Source: an uncultured Bryobacteraceae bacterium (GTDB lineage: Bacteria; Acidobacteriota; Terriglobia; Bryobacterales; Bryobacteraceae). From it: a stretch of DNA of 64,000 nucleotides. The DNA lies in the NCBI GenBank assembly GCA_937924525.1, contig CALDSU010000014.1, positions 186,001 to 250,000 on the forward strand. Reading direction: 5' to 3'. The notes beneath the pieces are model-generated. The model searched no databases. It was not told where the DNA came from and was given only the letters and a program-made list of their open reading frames with translations. This document shows, piece after piece, positions 9,071 to 20,384 of the stretch; position 1 is the stretch's first letter, and every line of letters begins with the position of its first letter. A program made the position numbers and the translations under genes.

Positions 9071-9829
9071 ATGCCGGCTCGCGTTAGCGAGGCCTTTGTT
9101 CTGCGGACCTATCCGTTTCAGGAATCGGATCTGATCGTCAGCTTCCTTACCCGGGATCAAGGGAAACTCCGGGGCGTGGCCAAACGCGCCAGACGTCCCA
9201 AAAGCCGCTTCGGTTCCGGTCTCGAACGGCTCTCGCAGGTGCGCATGTTCTACCTGCAAAGGGAAGCCCGGGAGTTGGTCAATCTCGATTCCTGCGAGTT
9301 GATCCGATCGCAATTCGGACTGCTGACGGAGTACGCGGCCAGCGTCGCGCTCGATTATGTCGCCGAAGTCGCCGAACAACTGCTGCCCGCCGCCGAGCCC
9401 AATGAGAAATTTTTCCGGCTGCTGGCGGCGGTGCTCGATCACTTCGGCAGCGCGGGCGCGGCGGGCTGGTGGCGCGGCACGTTGTACTTCAGCCTCTGGG
9501 CGGTGCGTCTGGCCGGACTGCTGCCGGCGCTGGACGTATGCCACCGCTGCGGCGTCTGGCTGGACGATCCCGAGCGTCCCGAGCGCGCCTGGTTCACGCG
9601 GTTTGACGAGGGTCTGTCGTGCTCTCCCTGCCGGCCCGGCGGCGCGTGGGAACTGGCCGCCGCATCCCGGGAGATGGCGCGCGACATGTTGAAGCGGCCC
9701 GTGCACGAAATCCCGCCCCCCGTGTGGAACCGGGACACCGCGTCCGACCTGCGCCGCTTCCTGGTCCAGCGCATCGAGAACGCCATCGAGCGCAAACTGG
9801 TGACCGCACCCCTGCTGGAGCAATGTTGA
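9071..9829 (+). CDS. recO: DNA repair protein RecO
   Basis: A 252-residue RecO. The N-terminal OB fold shows [22 protein letters not shown] and [18 protein letters not shown], and a helical region follows with a four-cysteine zinc site (CHRCG and CSPC, separated by about 27 residues). RecO anneals single strands and, with RecR, loads RecA at gaps. It is the first gene of a same-strand run with glyQ and glyS; only seven bases separate it from glyQ, so co-transcription is likely. Confidence 0.95.
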   Translation: MPARVSEAFVLRTYPFQESDLIVSFLTRDQGKLRGVAKRARRPKSRFGSGLERLSQVRMFYLQREARELVNLDSCELIRSQFGLLTEYAASVALDYVAEVAEQLLPAAEPNEKFFRLLAAVLDHFGSAGAAGWWRGTLYFSLWAVRLAGLLPALDVCHRCGVWLDDPERPERAWFTRFDEGLSCSPCRPGGAWELAAASREMARDMLKRPVHEIPPPVWNRDTASDLRRFLVQRIENAIERKLVTAPLLEQC

Positions 9830-9836
9830 ACCCGCC

Positions 9837-10739
9837 ATGACCTCGTATCAGGAGCTGATCTTCAAGCTGAAACAATACTGGTCGGATCGCGGCTGTGTGA
9901 TTCAGGAGCCGTACGACCTCGAAGTGGGCGCCGGCACGATGGCCCCCGAGACTTTCCTGCGCGTGCTGGGACCGGAACCGTATCGGGTCGCCTACGTGCA
10001 GCCCAGCCGCCGGCCCGCCGACGGCCGCTACGGCGATAACCCCAACCGGCTATACAAGCACCAGCAGTTGCAGGTGATCCTGAAACCGTCGCCCGCCGAT
10101 GTGATCGAGCAATACCTGGGCAGCCTGGAAGCCATCGGCATTGACTTGCGCAAGCACGACCTCAAGTTCGAGGAGGACAACTGGGAGTCGCCGACGCTGG
10201 GGGCCTGGGGCGTGGGCTGGCAGGTGATGCTGGACGGACTCGAGATCACCCAGTTCACCTACTTCCAGCAGTGCGGCGGCATCGACCTAGAGCTGATTCC
10301 CGCCGAGCTGACCTACGGACTCGAGCGCCTGGCCGCGTTTCTCCAGGTTCGCGACAGCGTCTACGACATCGAATGGACGCCGGGCGTGCGCTACGCCGCC
10401 GTGCGCTACCTGGACGAGTTGCAGTATTCGGTCTACAACTTTGAACTGGCCGATGTTCCCACGCTGTGGCAGCTGTTTGAGATTCACGAGCGCGAGGCCC
10501 AGCGGCTGATCGACCGGTATCCACGGGCGCCGGAGACCGCCGCCGCCGCAAAGCGTCGCTACCCGCTGTTGCCGGCCTACGACCACGTGCTGAAATGTTC
10601 GCATCTGTTCAACACGCTGGATGCGCGGGGGGCCATCAGCGTCACCGAGCGGGTAGGCGTGATCGGCCGGGTGCGGAAACTGGCGCTGGGGCTGGCGCAA
10701 GCCTGGATGCATCAACAGGAGGCGGCGGCCGCCTTATGA
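9837..10739 (+). CDS. glyQ: Glycyl-tRNA synthetase alpha subunit
   Basis: A 300-residue alpha chain of the bacterial heterotetrameric (alpha2beta2) class II glycyl-tRNA synthetase. It is conserved from [20 protein letters not shown] through [35 protein letters not shown] and [11 protein letters not shown] to TYGLERLA, which covers the class II motifs 2 and 3 and the catalytic site. It catalyses glycine activation and charging of tRNA-Gly together with GlyS. Its TGA overlaps the glyS ATG (ATGA), implying translational coupling and 1:1 synthesis. Confidence 0.97.
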   Translation: MTSYQELIFKLKQYWSDRGCVIQEPYDLEVGAGTMAPETFLRVLGPEPYRVAYVQPSRRPADGRYGDNPNRLYKHQQLQVILKPSPADVIEQYLGSLEAIGIDLRKHDLKFEEDNWESPTLGAWGVGWQVMLDGLEITQFTYFQQCGGIDLELIPAELTYGLERLAAFLQVRDSVYDIEWTPGVRYAAVRYLDELQYSVYNFELADVPTLWQLFEIHEREAQRLIDRYPRAPETAAAAKRRYPLLPAYDHVLKCSHLFNTLDARGAISVTERVGVIGRVRKLALGLAQAWMHQQEAAAAL

Positions 10740-12700
10740 GTCTCCCGTTTCTGCTTGAAATCGGAACCGAAGAGATCCCGGACTGGATGATTCCCGGGGC
10801 GCTGGAGCATCTGCGGTCCTTGTTCCTGGAATTGCTGGAGCGCCAGGGGCTGGCGGGGGAGAACGTAGGCGTCGACGCCACGCCGCGGCGCTTGGTGCTG
10901 CGGGCCGCGGGTCTGCCGGAGCGGCAGGCGGACGCCGAAGAACTTGTGCTGGGGCCCCCGCAAGCCGCCCCCCCGGCGGCCGTGGAGGGTTTCGCCCGGA
11001 AGCAGGGGGTGGCCGCCGCGGCGCTGACGGTGCAGCAGACCCCGAAAGGCGCGTATTGGGGCTACCGGAAAAAAACGCCGGGCCGCCCGGCGCGCGCGAT
11101 CCTGGCCGAAGCGCTGCCGGGTTTGATTCTACGCATCTCCTTCCCGAAAACGATGGTGTGGACCGGCAAGAACGGGCCGCGCTTTATCCGCCCGATTCGG
11201 TGGCTGCTGGCGCTGCTGGGCGACGAGGTGGTTCCTTTCGAGGTGGGCGGCGTGCGCAGTGGCAACCGCACGCAGGGGCACCGGCGGCTGGGCCGCCCGG
11301 ATCTGGAAGTCACCTGCGCCAGCTACGAAGCCGTCCTGCGCGCGAACGCCGTGTGCCTGCCGGCCGGCGAACGCCGCGCCAAGATCCGGGCGGAAGCCGA
11401 AGCGCTCGGCGCGGTGGTCGATCCCGGCCTGCTGGAGACCCTCGTCTACCTCACCGAGTGTCCCACGGCGATCCGCGGCGACTTCGATCCGGCGTACCTT
11501 ACTTTGCCACGCGAAGTGCTCGTCACCGTGATGAAGCACCATCAGAAATACTTCGCCGTGGAGCGCGACGGCGGCCTGGCGCCGCACTTCGTGGCGGTGA
11601 TGAACGCGGCCGCCGATCCCGAAGGGCTCGTCAAGCGGGGCAATGAACGCGTGTTGCGCGCCCGGTTCAATGACGCCCGTTTTTTCTGGGAGACCGACCA
11701 GAAGAAACCGCTGGCCGCGCGCCTGCCCGACCTGGGCCACGTTACTTTTCAAGCCAAGCTGGGTTCGTACCTGGAAAAGACCGGGCGGCTGATGGAGCTG
11801 GCGCGCGCACTGGGCGGCGACTCCCACGCGGTCCGGGCGGCCGAACTCTGCAAGTGCGACCTGACCACGGAACTGGTGAAGGAGTTCACCGAGTTGCAGG
11901 GCGTGATCGGCGGCCTTTACGCGAGGGCGCAGGGCGAGCCCGAGGAGGTCGCGCAGGCCATTTATGAGCATTACCGGCCGTTGAGCATGGAGGACGCGAT
12001 CCCGGCGACCCGCGCCGGGCAGGTGGTCGCGCTCGCCGACAAGGTGGATACGCTGCGCGGGTGCTTCGCGATCGGCCTGGCGCCCACCGGGTCGCGCGAT
12101 CCTTTCGCTCTCCGCCGCGCCGCCCAGGGCGTGGTCCGCATCCTGGTGGAGGGTAAGCTCTCCCTGCCGGTTCGGGAGCTGGCGGGAGGCAACGCGGAGC
12201 TGGCCGACTTCCTCCGGGACCGCATCCGCTACTATTTCCGCGAAGTGCGCGGTTTCCGCTACGACGAAGTCAACGCCGCCCTGGCCGCCGGCTGGGATGA
12301 CCTGCCCGACCTGGAGGCCCGGCTGGTGGCGCTGCAGGCCGTGCGGCCGACCGAGAATTTCGAGCCGCTGGCGGCCAGTTTCAAGCGCATTCAGAACATC
12401 CTGAAGCAGGCGCAGTTCGCCGAGCCCCTTCCCATCGACCCCGGCCTGCTCGAAGCCGGTCCCGAAGCCGAACTGTTCGCCGACTACGAGCGGGTGCGCG
12501 CGGCCGCGCGCGGGCTGGGCTACCGCGCAGCGCTGGAAACCATCGCCTCCCTGCGGCCGCGGGTGGATGCTTTCTTCGCGAAAGTTCTGGTCAATACGCC
12601 GGATCCGGACGTGCGCCGGAACCGGCTGAGTTTGTTACGCAGTATTTTGACGGAGTTTTCCACGATTGCGGATTTCTCCGAGATCGTCACCAATTTTTAG
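10736..12700 (+). CDS. glyS: Glycyl-tRNA synthetase beta subunit
   Basis: A 654-residue beta chain starting [15 protein letters not shown], the invariant N-terminus of GlyS, which fixes the start at 10736. It continues with [17 protein letters not shown]-type sequence, [18 protein letters not shown] and the HD-like region [19 protein letters not shown] and [17 protein letters not shown]. The C-terminal ~100 residues correspond to the anticodon-binding domain ([13 protein letters not shown], then [13 protein letters not shown]). Slightly shorter than the E. coli chain (689). Overlaps glyQ by four bases; ppdK follows after 14 bases. Confidence 0.97.
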   Translation: MSLPFLLEIGTEEIPDWMIPGALEHLRSLFLELLERQGLAGENVGVDATPRRLVLRAAGLPERQADAEELVLGPPQAAPPAAVEGFARKQGVAAAALTVQQTPKGAYWGYRKKTPGRPARAILAEALPGLILRISFPKTMVWTGKNGPRFIRPIRWLLALLGDEVVPFEVGGVRSGNRTQGHRRLGRPDLEVTCASYEAVLRANAVCLPAGERRAKIRAEAEALGAVVDPGLLETLVYLTECPTAIRGDFDPAYLTLPREVLVTVMKHHQKYFAVERDGGLAPHFVAVMNAAADPEGLVKRGNERVLRARFNDARFFWETDQKKPLAARLPDLGHVTFQAKLGSYLEKTGRLMELARALGGDSHAVRAAELCKCDLTTELVKEFTELQGVIGGLYARAQGEPEEVAQAIYEHYRPLSMEDAIPATRAGQVVALADKVDTLRGCFAIGLAPTGSRDPFALRRAAQGVVRILVEGKLSLPVRELAGGNAELADFLRDRIRYYFREVRGFRYDEVNAALAAGWDDLPDLEARLVALQAVRPTENFEPLAASFKRIQNILKQAQFAEPLPIDPGLLEAGPEAELFADYERVRAAARGLGYRAALETIASLRPRVDAFFAKVLVNTPDPDVRRNRLSLLRSILTEFSTIADFSEIVTNF

Positions 12701-12714
12701 GAGACGCCTACACG

Positions 12715-15453
<2,739 letters not shown>

Positions 15454-15479
15454 GCGGCCGGGGAGCGCCTGAAGTCACC

Positions 15480-15506
15480 GGGGCCGGCTTCGCCCGGCCC
15501 CTTTTT
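15480..15506 (+). terminator. Rho-independent terminator after ppdK
   Basis: A perfect 8-bp GC stem (GGGGCCGG / CCGGCCCC) closes a CTTCGC loop that includes the stabilising TTCG, followed directly by TTTTT. It sits 26 bases after the ppdK stop and just before tyrS, so it ends the recO-glyQS-ppdK transcript. Confidence 0.85.
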
Positions 15507-15519
15507 CCTCCGGGTGAGT

Positions 15520-16728
15520 ATGCCGTTATCCCTCGACGAACAACTTCGTTATCTCAGCAAAGGCTTCGCCGAAATGATTCGGGAAGAAGATCTGCGCGAG
15601 CGGTTGAAGCTCGGCCGCCCGTTGCGGGTCAAGACCGGGTTCGATCCCACGGCGCCCGACCTCCACCTCGGCCACACGGTGCTCATCCGCAAGATGAAGC
15701 ACTTCCAGGATCTCGGCCACACCGTGATTTTCCTGATCGGCGACATGACCGGCCTGATCGGCGATCCCACCGGGCGCAACGCCACCCGCCCGCCCATGAC
15801 CCGCGCCGACATCGAGCGCAACGCCGAAACCTACAAGCAGCAGGTCTTCAAGATTCTTGACCCGGCCAGAACCGAAATCCGTTTTAACAGCCAGTGGCTG
15901 GAGCCGCTCACCTTCGAGGCGCTCGTCCGCCTGGCGTCCAAGTACACCGTGGCCCGGCTGCTCGAGCGCGACGATTTCGCCAAGCGCTACCGGGAAGGCA
16001 CGCCGATCTCCGTGCACGAGTTGCTGTACCCTCTGGCGCAGGCTTATGATTCGGTGGCGCTCGAGGCCGACGTCGAACTCGGCGGCACCGACCAGAAATT
16101 CAACCTGCTAGTGGGGCGCGAGATCCAGCGCGACTTCGGCCAGGCCCCGCAGATCGTGGCCACCGTGCCGATTCTGGAGGGGATCGACGGCGTGAACAAG
16201 ATGTCCAAGTCGCTCGGCAACTACATCGGCATCACCGAACCGCCGGAAGTGATGTTCCGCAAGGTGATGCAGATCTCCGACGAGCTGATGTACCGGTATT
16301 ATGAACTGCTGACGGACCTGACGCTCGAGGAGATCGGCGCCCTCCGCGCCCGGGTCGCCTCCGGCGCCCTGCACCCGATGGAGGCCAAGATCGCGCTGGG
16401 CAAGCGCATTGTCGCCGACTTCCATTCTGCGGAAGCGGCCGCGCAGGCCGCCGAGGAGTTCAATCGGGTGGTGCGCAAAAAAGAGCTGCCCGCCGACATC
16501 CCCACCGTAGCGCTGCCCGAGGGCGTCGCCACCGCCGCCGGCATCCGGGTGGACAAACTGCTCGCCAAGACCGGCCTGGCCGAATCGGTCAGCGACGCGC
16601 AGCGCAAAGTCAAAGCGGGGGCCGTCGAGATCAACGGCGAGCGCGTCACCGAGCTGACGATTCCCGCCCGCTCCGGCGAATGGCTCGTCCACGCGGGCAA
16701 GCAGTGGCGCAAGGTGCGGACGCCTTAG
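15520..16728 (+). CDS. tyrS: Tyrosyl-tRNA synthetase
   Basis: A 402-residue class I synthetase that charges tRNA-Tyr. The HIGH-type motif is HLGH within [15 protein letters not shown] and the KMSKS motif is intact in [15 protein letters not shown]. The C-terminal ~65 residues form an S4 RNA-binding domain ([20 protein letters not shown], then EINGERV). Absence of a longer insertion places it in the TyrZ-like bacterial subtype. The ATG at 15520 is preferred over the GTG two codons upstream. It begins immediately after the ppdK terminator, so it needs its own promoter, which I could not identify. Confidence 0.95.
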   Translation: MPLSLDEQLRYLSKGFAEMIREEDLRERLKLGRPLRVKTGFDPTAPDLHLGHTVLIRKMKHFQDLGHTVIFLIGDMTGLIGDPTGRNATRPPMTRADIERNAETYKQQVFKILDPARTEIRFNSQWLEPLTFEALVRLASKYTVARLLERDDFAKRYREGTPISVHELLYPLAQAYDSVALEADVELGGTDQKFNLLVGREIQRDFGQAPQIVATVPILEGIDGVNKMSKSLGNYIGITEPPEVMFRKVMQISDELMYRYYELLTDLTLEEIGALRARVASGALHPMEAKIALGKRIVADFHSAEAAAQAAEEFNRVVRKKELPADIPTVALPEGVATAAGIRVDKLLAKTGLAESVSDAQRKVKAGAVEINGERVTELTIPARSGEWLVHAGKQWRKVRTP

Positions 16729-16789
16729 GCGCGCGTGCCGGTGCGAGCGAGCGGTGGGGGCCGCCGGCTCCGCAGCGGTGCTGGCGGGG

Positions 16790-16966
16790 TCAATTCGGCT
16801 GGCGTCCAAGGGTCAGCGCCCCGAGCGTCAGAAACCCGAACGCGATCAGGAAGCGCAGGACCACCGTCCAGGCCTCAAAGCCCGCCAGGAGAGCGCGCGC
16901 GCCCAACGCGATAAAACCCGCCCCGATGCACAGGTACCACCACCCGAGCATGCGCTGCGAGGCCAT
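16790..16966 (-). CDS. Small two-helix membrane protein (58 residues)
   Basis: A short frame on the minus strand encodes a 58-residue protein starting MASQRMLGWWYLCIG. It has two hydrophobic segments (about residues 8-29 and 35-54) and a short basic end (GRQPN). The ATG at 16966 is preceded by AGGGGG at a good distance, which supports translation. Codons carry the GC-rich third positions of neighbouring genes. I do not recognise a family. It lies downstream of the AIM24 gene on the same strand, 43 bases away, and may be co-transcribed with it. Confidence 0.5.
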   Translation of the reverse strand: MASQRMLGWWYLCIGAGFIALGARALLAGFEAWTVVLRFLIAFGFLTLGALTLGRQPN

Positions 16967-17009
16967 GCCGCCCCCTGTCGTTCGCCCCTTCGGCCGCGGG
17001 CGGAACGCC

Positions 17010-17879
17010 CTACCCGTCCCGGCCCAGCAATCCGGTCACCGCGCGCAGCCCGCCGCGCTCGTCGCCGCTCGAACGGCCGCTGCCCACCAGCTCCCGGCGC
17101 AATTTTTCGAGCGTCAGGCTTTGGATGATGACCCGGCCGGGGCCGGTCAGGGTCGCCAGGAACAATCCCTCGCCGCCGAAGATCGCTGTCTTGATCCCGC
17201 CGACGAACTGGATATCGTAAGACACCGATTCGTCAAAGGCCACAATGCAGCCCGTGTCCACGTGCAGGGCTTCGCCAGGCTTGAGATCGAAGCTGAGGAA
17301 GTCGCCGCCTCCGTGGATGAACACAATGCCAGGACCGGTGAGCTTCTGGAGGATGAATCCCTCGCCGCCGAACAAGCCCGCGCCGATTTTCTTGACCAGC
17401 GCCACGCTGAGTTGCACGGAGGTTTCCGCCGCCACGAAACTGTCCCGCTGGGCCAGGATGCTCTGTCCGGGGGCCAAGTCGAAGACCTGCACGCGGCCCG
17501 GATAGTCGCCCGCGAAGCCGACCTCGCCGGGGCTGTTGGCGCGGAAAAAAGTCAGGAACAGGGATTCTCCAGAGAAAGCGCGCTTCAGGGCGCCCAGGAC
17601 TTTCTGGCCGAGAGTCTGGCCGGTCATCCGGGTTTCCCAACTCACATTCGCGGTCTTGTATACCATTTTGCCGGCTTCCGCGAAGACCTCCTGGCCGGGC
17701 TTGAGCCGCACGCGGATCACCTGGAGATTGTCCCCTTCGACCGAATAGTCCAGCGGCTCCAGGGACCGGGCAAAGGGCGCCCCCACCACGGCGGCCGGGC
17801 CAGAGGCCGCGGCTCCGCAGTTGGGGCAGAAGCGCGCCTGTTCGGCAAGCTGGGAACCACATTGCGTGCAAAAGGCCAT
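17010..17879 (-). CDS. AIM24/TIGR00266 family protein with N-terminal zinc ribbon
   Basis: A 289-residue protein. Residues 2-25 form a double zinc knuckle (CTQCG, then CPNCG), a zinc-ribbon often seen at the N-terminus of bacterial membrane-associated proteins. The rest is an AIM24-type beta-rich domain with the repeated glycine pattern (ESLFLTFFRANSPGEVGFAG, FGGEGFILQKLTGPG, FGGEGLFLATLTGPG). The family is named after a mitochondrial biogenesis factor; bacterial function is not established. The start at MAFCTQCG is preferred because upstream residues of the frame are not family-like. Confidence 0.85.
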   Translation of the reverse strand: MAFCTQCGSQLAEQARFCPNCGAAASGPAAVVGAPFARSLEPLDYSVEGDNLQVIRVRLKPGQEVFAEAGKMVYKTANVSWETRMTGQTLGQKVLGALKRAFSGESLFLTFFRANSPGEVGFAGDYPGRVQVFDLAPGQSILAQRDSFVAAETSVQLSVALVKKIGAGLFGGEGFILQKLTGPGIVFIHGGGDFLSFDLKPGEALHVDTGCIVAFDESVSYDIQFVGGIKTAIFGGEGLFLATLTGPGRVIIQSLTLEKLRRELVGSGRSSGDERGGLRAVTGLLGRDG

Positions 17880-18000
17880 GGCTGCAAGGTTTCTCATCTT
17901 GATCTTAACCGGTACAACGCCGCCGCCTTGCCCCGTGTTCCCGAAAAAATAACGTGTCGCCCCGGGCCTTTACGAAATGCCAACTGCGGGCCGCTTCATG

Positions 18001-18348
18001 TTACCGCGCCGCTGGCAACTGGTGATAGTCGAACGAGCCGCCCTTCAGGCGCAGCAGGTTGGGGATGCGCTGCGGCGGCGGGAACGCGGGCACTTGCGTG
18101 GCCATCTCGTCGAACTGGCGGCGGAGGCGCGCGACGACGTCGGGGCGCCGCGCGGCGAGGTTGTGCTGTTCGGCGGGATCGGACTCCAGATCGAACAGCA
18201 TCACGTCGGCGGGCGGGTCGCCGGTGGTGACCCCGGGGTGCGCGCTGGGCCGGGCCTGCTCGAACGGCGCGAGAATGGTCACGCCGCCCGGTCCGCGCGG
18301 ATCCACCCAGGGCTTGCCGGGCTCGGCGGTCACCAGGTCCGCCGGCCC
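18001..18348 (-). pseudogene. Arylsulfatase C-terminal part, displaced by a frameshift
   Basis: This frame, about 115 residues, continues the sulfatase encoded upstream. It contains the family's C-terminal pattern MLFDLESDPAEQHNLA, typical of arylsulfatases (the D-P-x-E-x-x-N-L segment before the final helix), and ends GSFDYHQLPAAR. It has no start of its own. It joins the upstream frame at a CCCCGGGG run (18346-18353) by a -1 shift, so one base appears to be missing from this sequence. Confidence 0.75.
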
Positions 18349-19487
18349 CGGGGAGCCGCGATCAGCTTCCACGGGCCGCTGCGCATGGCGCGCAACTCCG
18401 CGCCCGCCATCGCGAAGATCGCCTGGTGCGGGCTGCCGGACGCCGCCCCGGTGAGCAGGGGCGTGAGGTCTTTGCCATCGATCAAGCGCCCTTGCGGCAG
18501 CGGGACGCCCGCCCGGGCGCTGCACGTCGGGAACCAGTCGATCACGCCGGTGAGCGCGGGCGAGACGCGTCCGCCCGGGATGCGGCCCGGCCACCGGGCG
18601 ATCATCGGGACGCGGATGCCGCCCTCCCACACCCGCCCTTTCATGCCTCGCAAACCGCCGGTGCTCCCGCCATACCACGCGCCGTTGTCCGAAACGAACA
18701 CCACCAGCGTGTCGCGCGTAAGGCCCAACGATTCCACCCGGTCCAGAATCTGCCCGACCGACCAGTCCAACTCCCGCATCACGGATGCGTACAGGTCCCG
18801 CGCCGCGCCGCCCGGCCGGTAGAAGTCTTCGCTCGCCGCCAGCGGCTTGTGGGGCATCGCGTGCGGCAGGTACAGAAAGAATGGGTTGGCGCGATTGTTT
18901 TCCAGGAAAGCCAGCGCCCGCTCCGTGTAGTCGCGGGTCAGGTTGCCCTGCGCCACCGGATAAGCGGTCACCCGCTCGTTATGCACCAACTGCACGGGGC
19001 GCAGGTCGTTGGAATAGAGGATTCCGTAATACTCGTCGAAGCCTTGGGTCCGCGGCAGATGCGGCGGCGTATGGCCCAGGTGCCACTTGCCGAGGCAGAC
19101 GGAGCGGTACCCCCGCGGTTTGAGTTGCTCGGCCAGGGTGATTTCCGCGGCGGCCAGAGCCACGTCGTTGACGCCGCCGTCGGGCGCGGGGTTGTACACC
19201 ACGCCATGGCGGAAGGGATAGCGCCCGGTCAGCAGCGACCCGCGCGACGGCGCGCAGAACGGCGTCGGCACGTAGCTGTGGGTGAAGCGGATTCCCTCGG
19301 CCGCCATGCGGTCGATGCGCGGCGTGGCATTGACTTGACTGCCGTAACAGCCCAGATCTCCGTAACCCAGGTCATCGGCGAAGAGGAGGATGAAATTCGG
19401 CGGGCGCTGCGACTGGCCCCGCGCCAGATGCGCAGCCAACGCGCCGGTGGCGGTTTCCAGAAAGCGGCGGCGGTTCCAGAGACGCAT
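18330..19487 (-). CDS. Arylsulfatase, Tat-exported (N-terminal 385 residues; frame broken near the 3' end)
   Basis: The protein begins with a twin-arginine signal (NRRRFLETATGALAAHLA). The type I sulfatase catalytic motif C-A-P-S-R (Cys78 to Arg82, formylglycine site) is preserved, with metal-binding Asp38-Asp39 and the downstream GKWHLGH motif. DNGAWYGG and the segment GPWKLI are also typical. The frame then runs into a premature TGA a few codons after GPWKLIAAPRG, while the expected C-terminus continues in the next frame. The intact protein would be about 495 residues. It hydrolyses sulfate esters of carbohydrates or aromatics; substrate unknown. The break may be a sequencing error in the C4G4 run. 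Confidence 0.8.
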   Translation of the reverse strand: MRLWNRRRFLETATGALAAHLARGQSQRPPNFILLFADDLGYGDLGCYGSQVNATPRIDRMAAEGIRFTHSYVPTPFCAPSRGSLLTGRYPFRHGVVYNPAPDGGVNDVALAAAEITLAEQLKPRGYRSVCLGKWHLGHTPPHLPRTQGFDEYYGILYSNDLRPVQLVHNERVTAYPVAQGNLTRDYTERALAFLENNRANPFFLYLPHAMPHKPLAASEDFYRPGGAARDLYASVMRELDWSVGQILDRVESLGLTRDTLVVFVSDNGAWYGGSTGGLRGMKGRVWEGGIRVPMIARWPGRIPGGRVSPALTGVIDWFPTCSARAGVPLPQGRLIDGKDLTPLLTGAASGSPHQAIFAMAGAELRAMRSGPWKLIAAPRGRRTW

Positions 19488-19873
19488 GGCGCTCTCAGGA
19501 TATTCCCCCGGCGCGCGAACAAACAGGCGGGATCAGCGAAGAAAGTGAGGAGGCCCCGCTCAGACGGCTACCCGGAGGTGTCCTGTTCTCTCGGCCCGAT
19601 TGCTGCCGCGATGCGGGGCCCGGAGGTTGGATGGGTATGGGGAACCGGGCCAGTTTGAGCATATCGCGCTTGCGTGGCCCGCTCATTCGATCGGATTACT
19701 TAGCCGGCGGGGGAAACTCCCCAGGTTTGTCACCATTACGATCAGTACCAAGGTCACACCCGGGCTAGACCGACCTCCAGGAAACCCCTCAGGCACTTTG
19801 AAGAGTATCGCAAGTACTTGATGCTCTTGCACTTTCAGGAACATGACCCGTACTGTGGGAGAGGGAGTAAAGG
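19488..19873. other. Intergenic region of 386 bp with lower GC and a dyad element
   Basis: Divergent spacer between the sulfatase and a zinc-knuckle membrane protein. Its right half is less GC-rich than the flanking genes. Short open frames on both strands have no supporting start context or GC-rich third positions. The only clear structure is the dyad at 19801-19828. No convincing -35/-10 pair was found. Confidence 0.5.
19801..19828 (+). promoter_or_regulatory. Imperfect 28-bp dyad with a perfect 10-bp palindromic core
   Basis: AAGAGTATC and GATGCTCTT pair over nine positions with one G-U, and the centre holds the perfect palindrome CAAGTACTTG (19811-19820). There is no T run after it, so it is not a normal terminator. 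It lies 46 bases before the ATG at 19874 and could be an operator or a leader hairpin. Confidence 0.35.
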
Positions 19874-20380
19874 ATGTCTGAAGTACGGTGCCTAGAATGC
19901 AAAGGGCGAATCGGCTGGCTGCAACGCAGGCGCGGAAGTTCGTTCTGTAGTCCAAGCCATGAGTCCGACTACCACGACCGTCAACTGGCCTTGGACCGGC
20001 TGGCGGGCCGCGTGCGGGGCTCGTTCGGCGAAGCCCCCCCTCCGATGTCGGCTCCCGCCACGTCCGCGCCCACGCCAGTCTCGGTCATCGCGCGGGACTG
20101 GTGTCGCGAACTCCTGGAAAGGTCGCGCCTTGCCGCGTCCCGGCTGCGAACCGGCCGGCTGCGGAGATGGGCGCACTGGTTTCCCGGAACAGCCGCTGGC
20201 GTGGTCCTGGTGGCGTTGGCGGTGACGTCCGGTCACGTCCTCTCGCCGGGGAAGAAGGCGTCCGGTTGGGTGGTCGTCCACCTGCCGGATCCTCCCGGAT
20301 ACCAGGAGTGGCTCCCGGACCGTCCGGAAGTCGCGGCGCTGGCGCTTGCGTCCACCGCGGAGACGGCGCGGGACAACTAA
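19874..20380 (+). CDS. Zinc-knuckle single-pass membrane protein of unknown function
   Basis: A 168-residue protein not assigned to a known family. The N-terminus has Cys6-x2-Cys9 and, about 15 residues on, Cys25 with His29/His34, a plausible zinc site. A low-complexity Pro/Ala/Ser linker (about residues 52-70) and a basic helical stretch lead to one membrane segment (about 103-120), followed by a ~45-residue outer part ending in an alanine-rich tail. A purine-rich GGGAGAGGGAG precedes the ATG. It converges with feoB, whose stop is only four bases away. The topology (cytoplasmic zinc knuckle, one helix, short external tail) resembles membrane-bound regulators, but this is inference. Confidence 0.6.
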   Translation: MSEVRCLECKGRIGWLQRRRGSSFCSPSHESDYHDRQLALDRLAGRVRGSFGEAPPPMSAPATSAPTPVSVIARDWCRELLERSRLAASRLRTGRLRRWAHWFPGTAAGVVLVALAVTSGHVLSPGKKASGWVVVHLPDPPGYQEWLPDRPEVAALALASTAETARDN

Positions 20381-20384
20381 AGCC

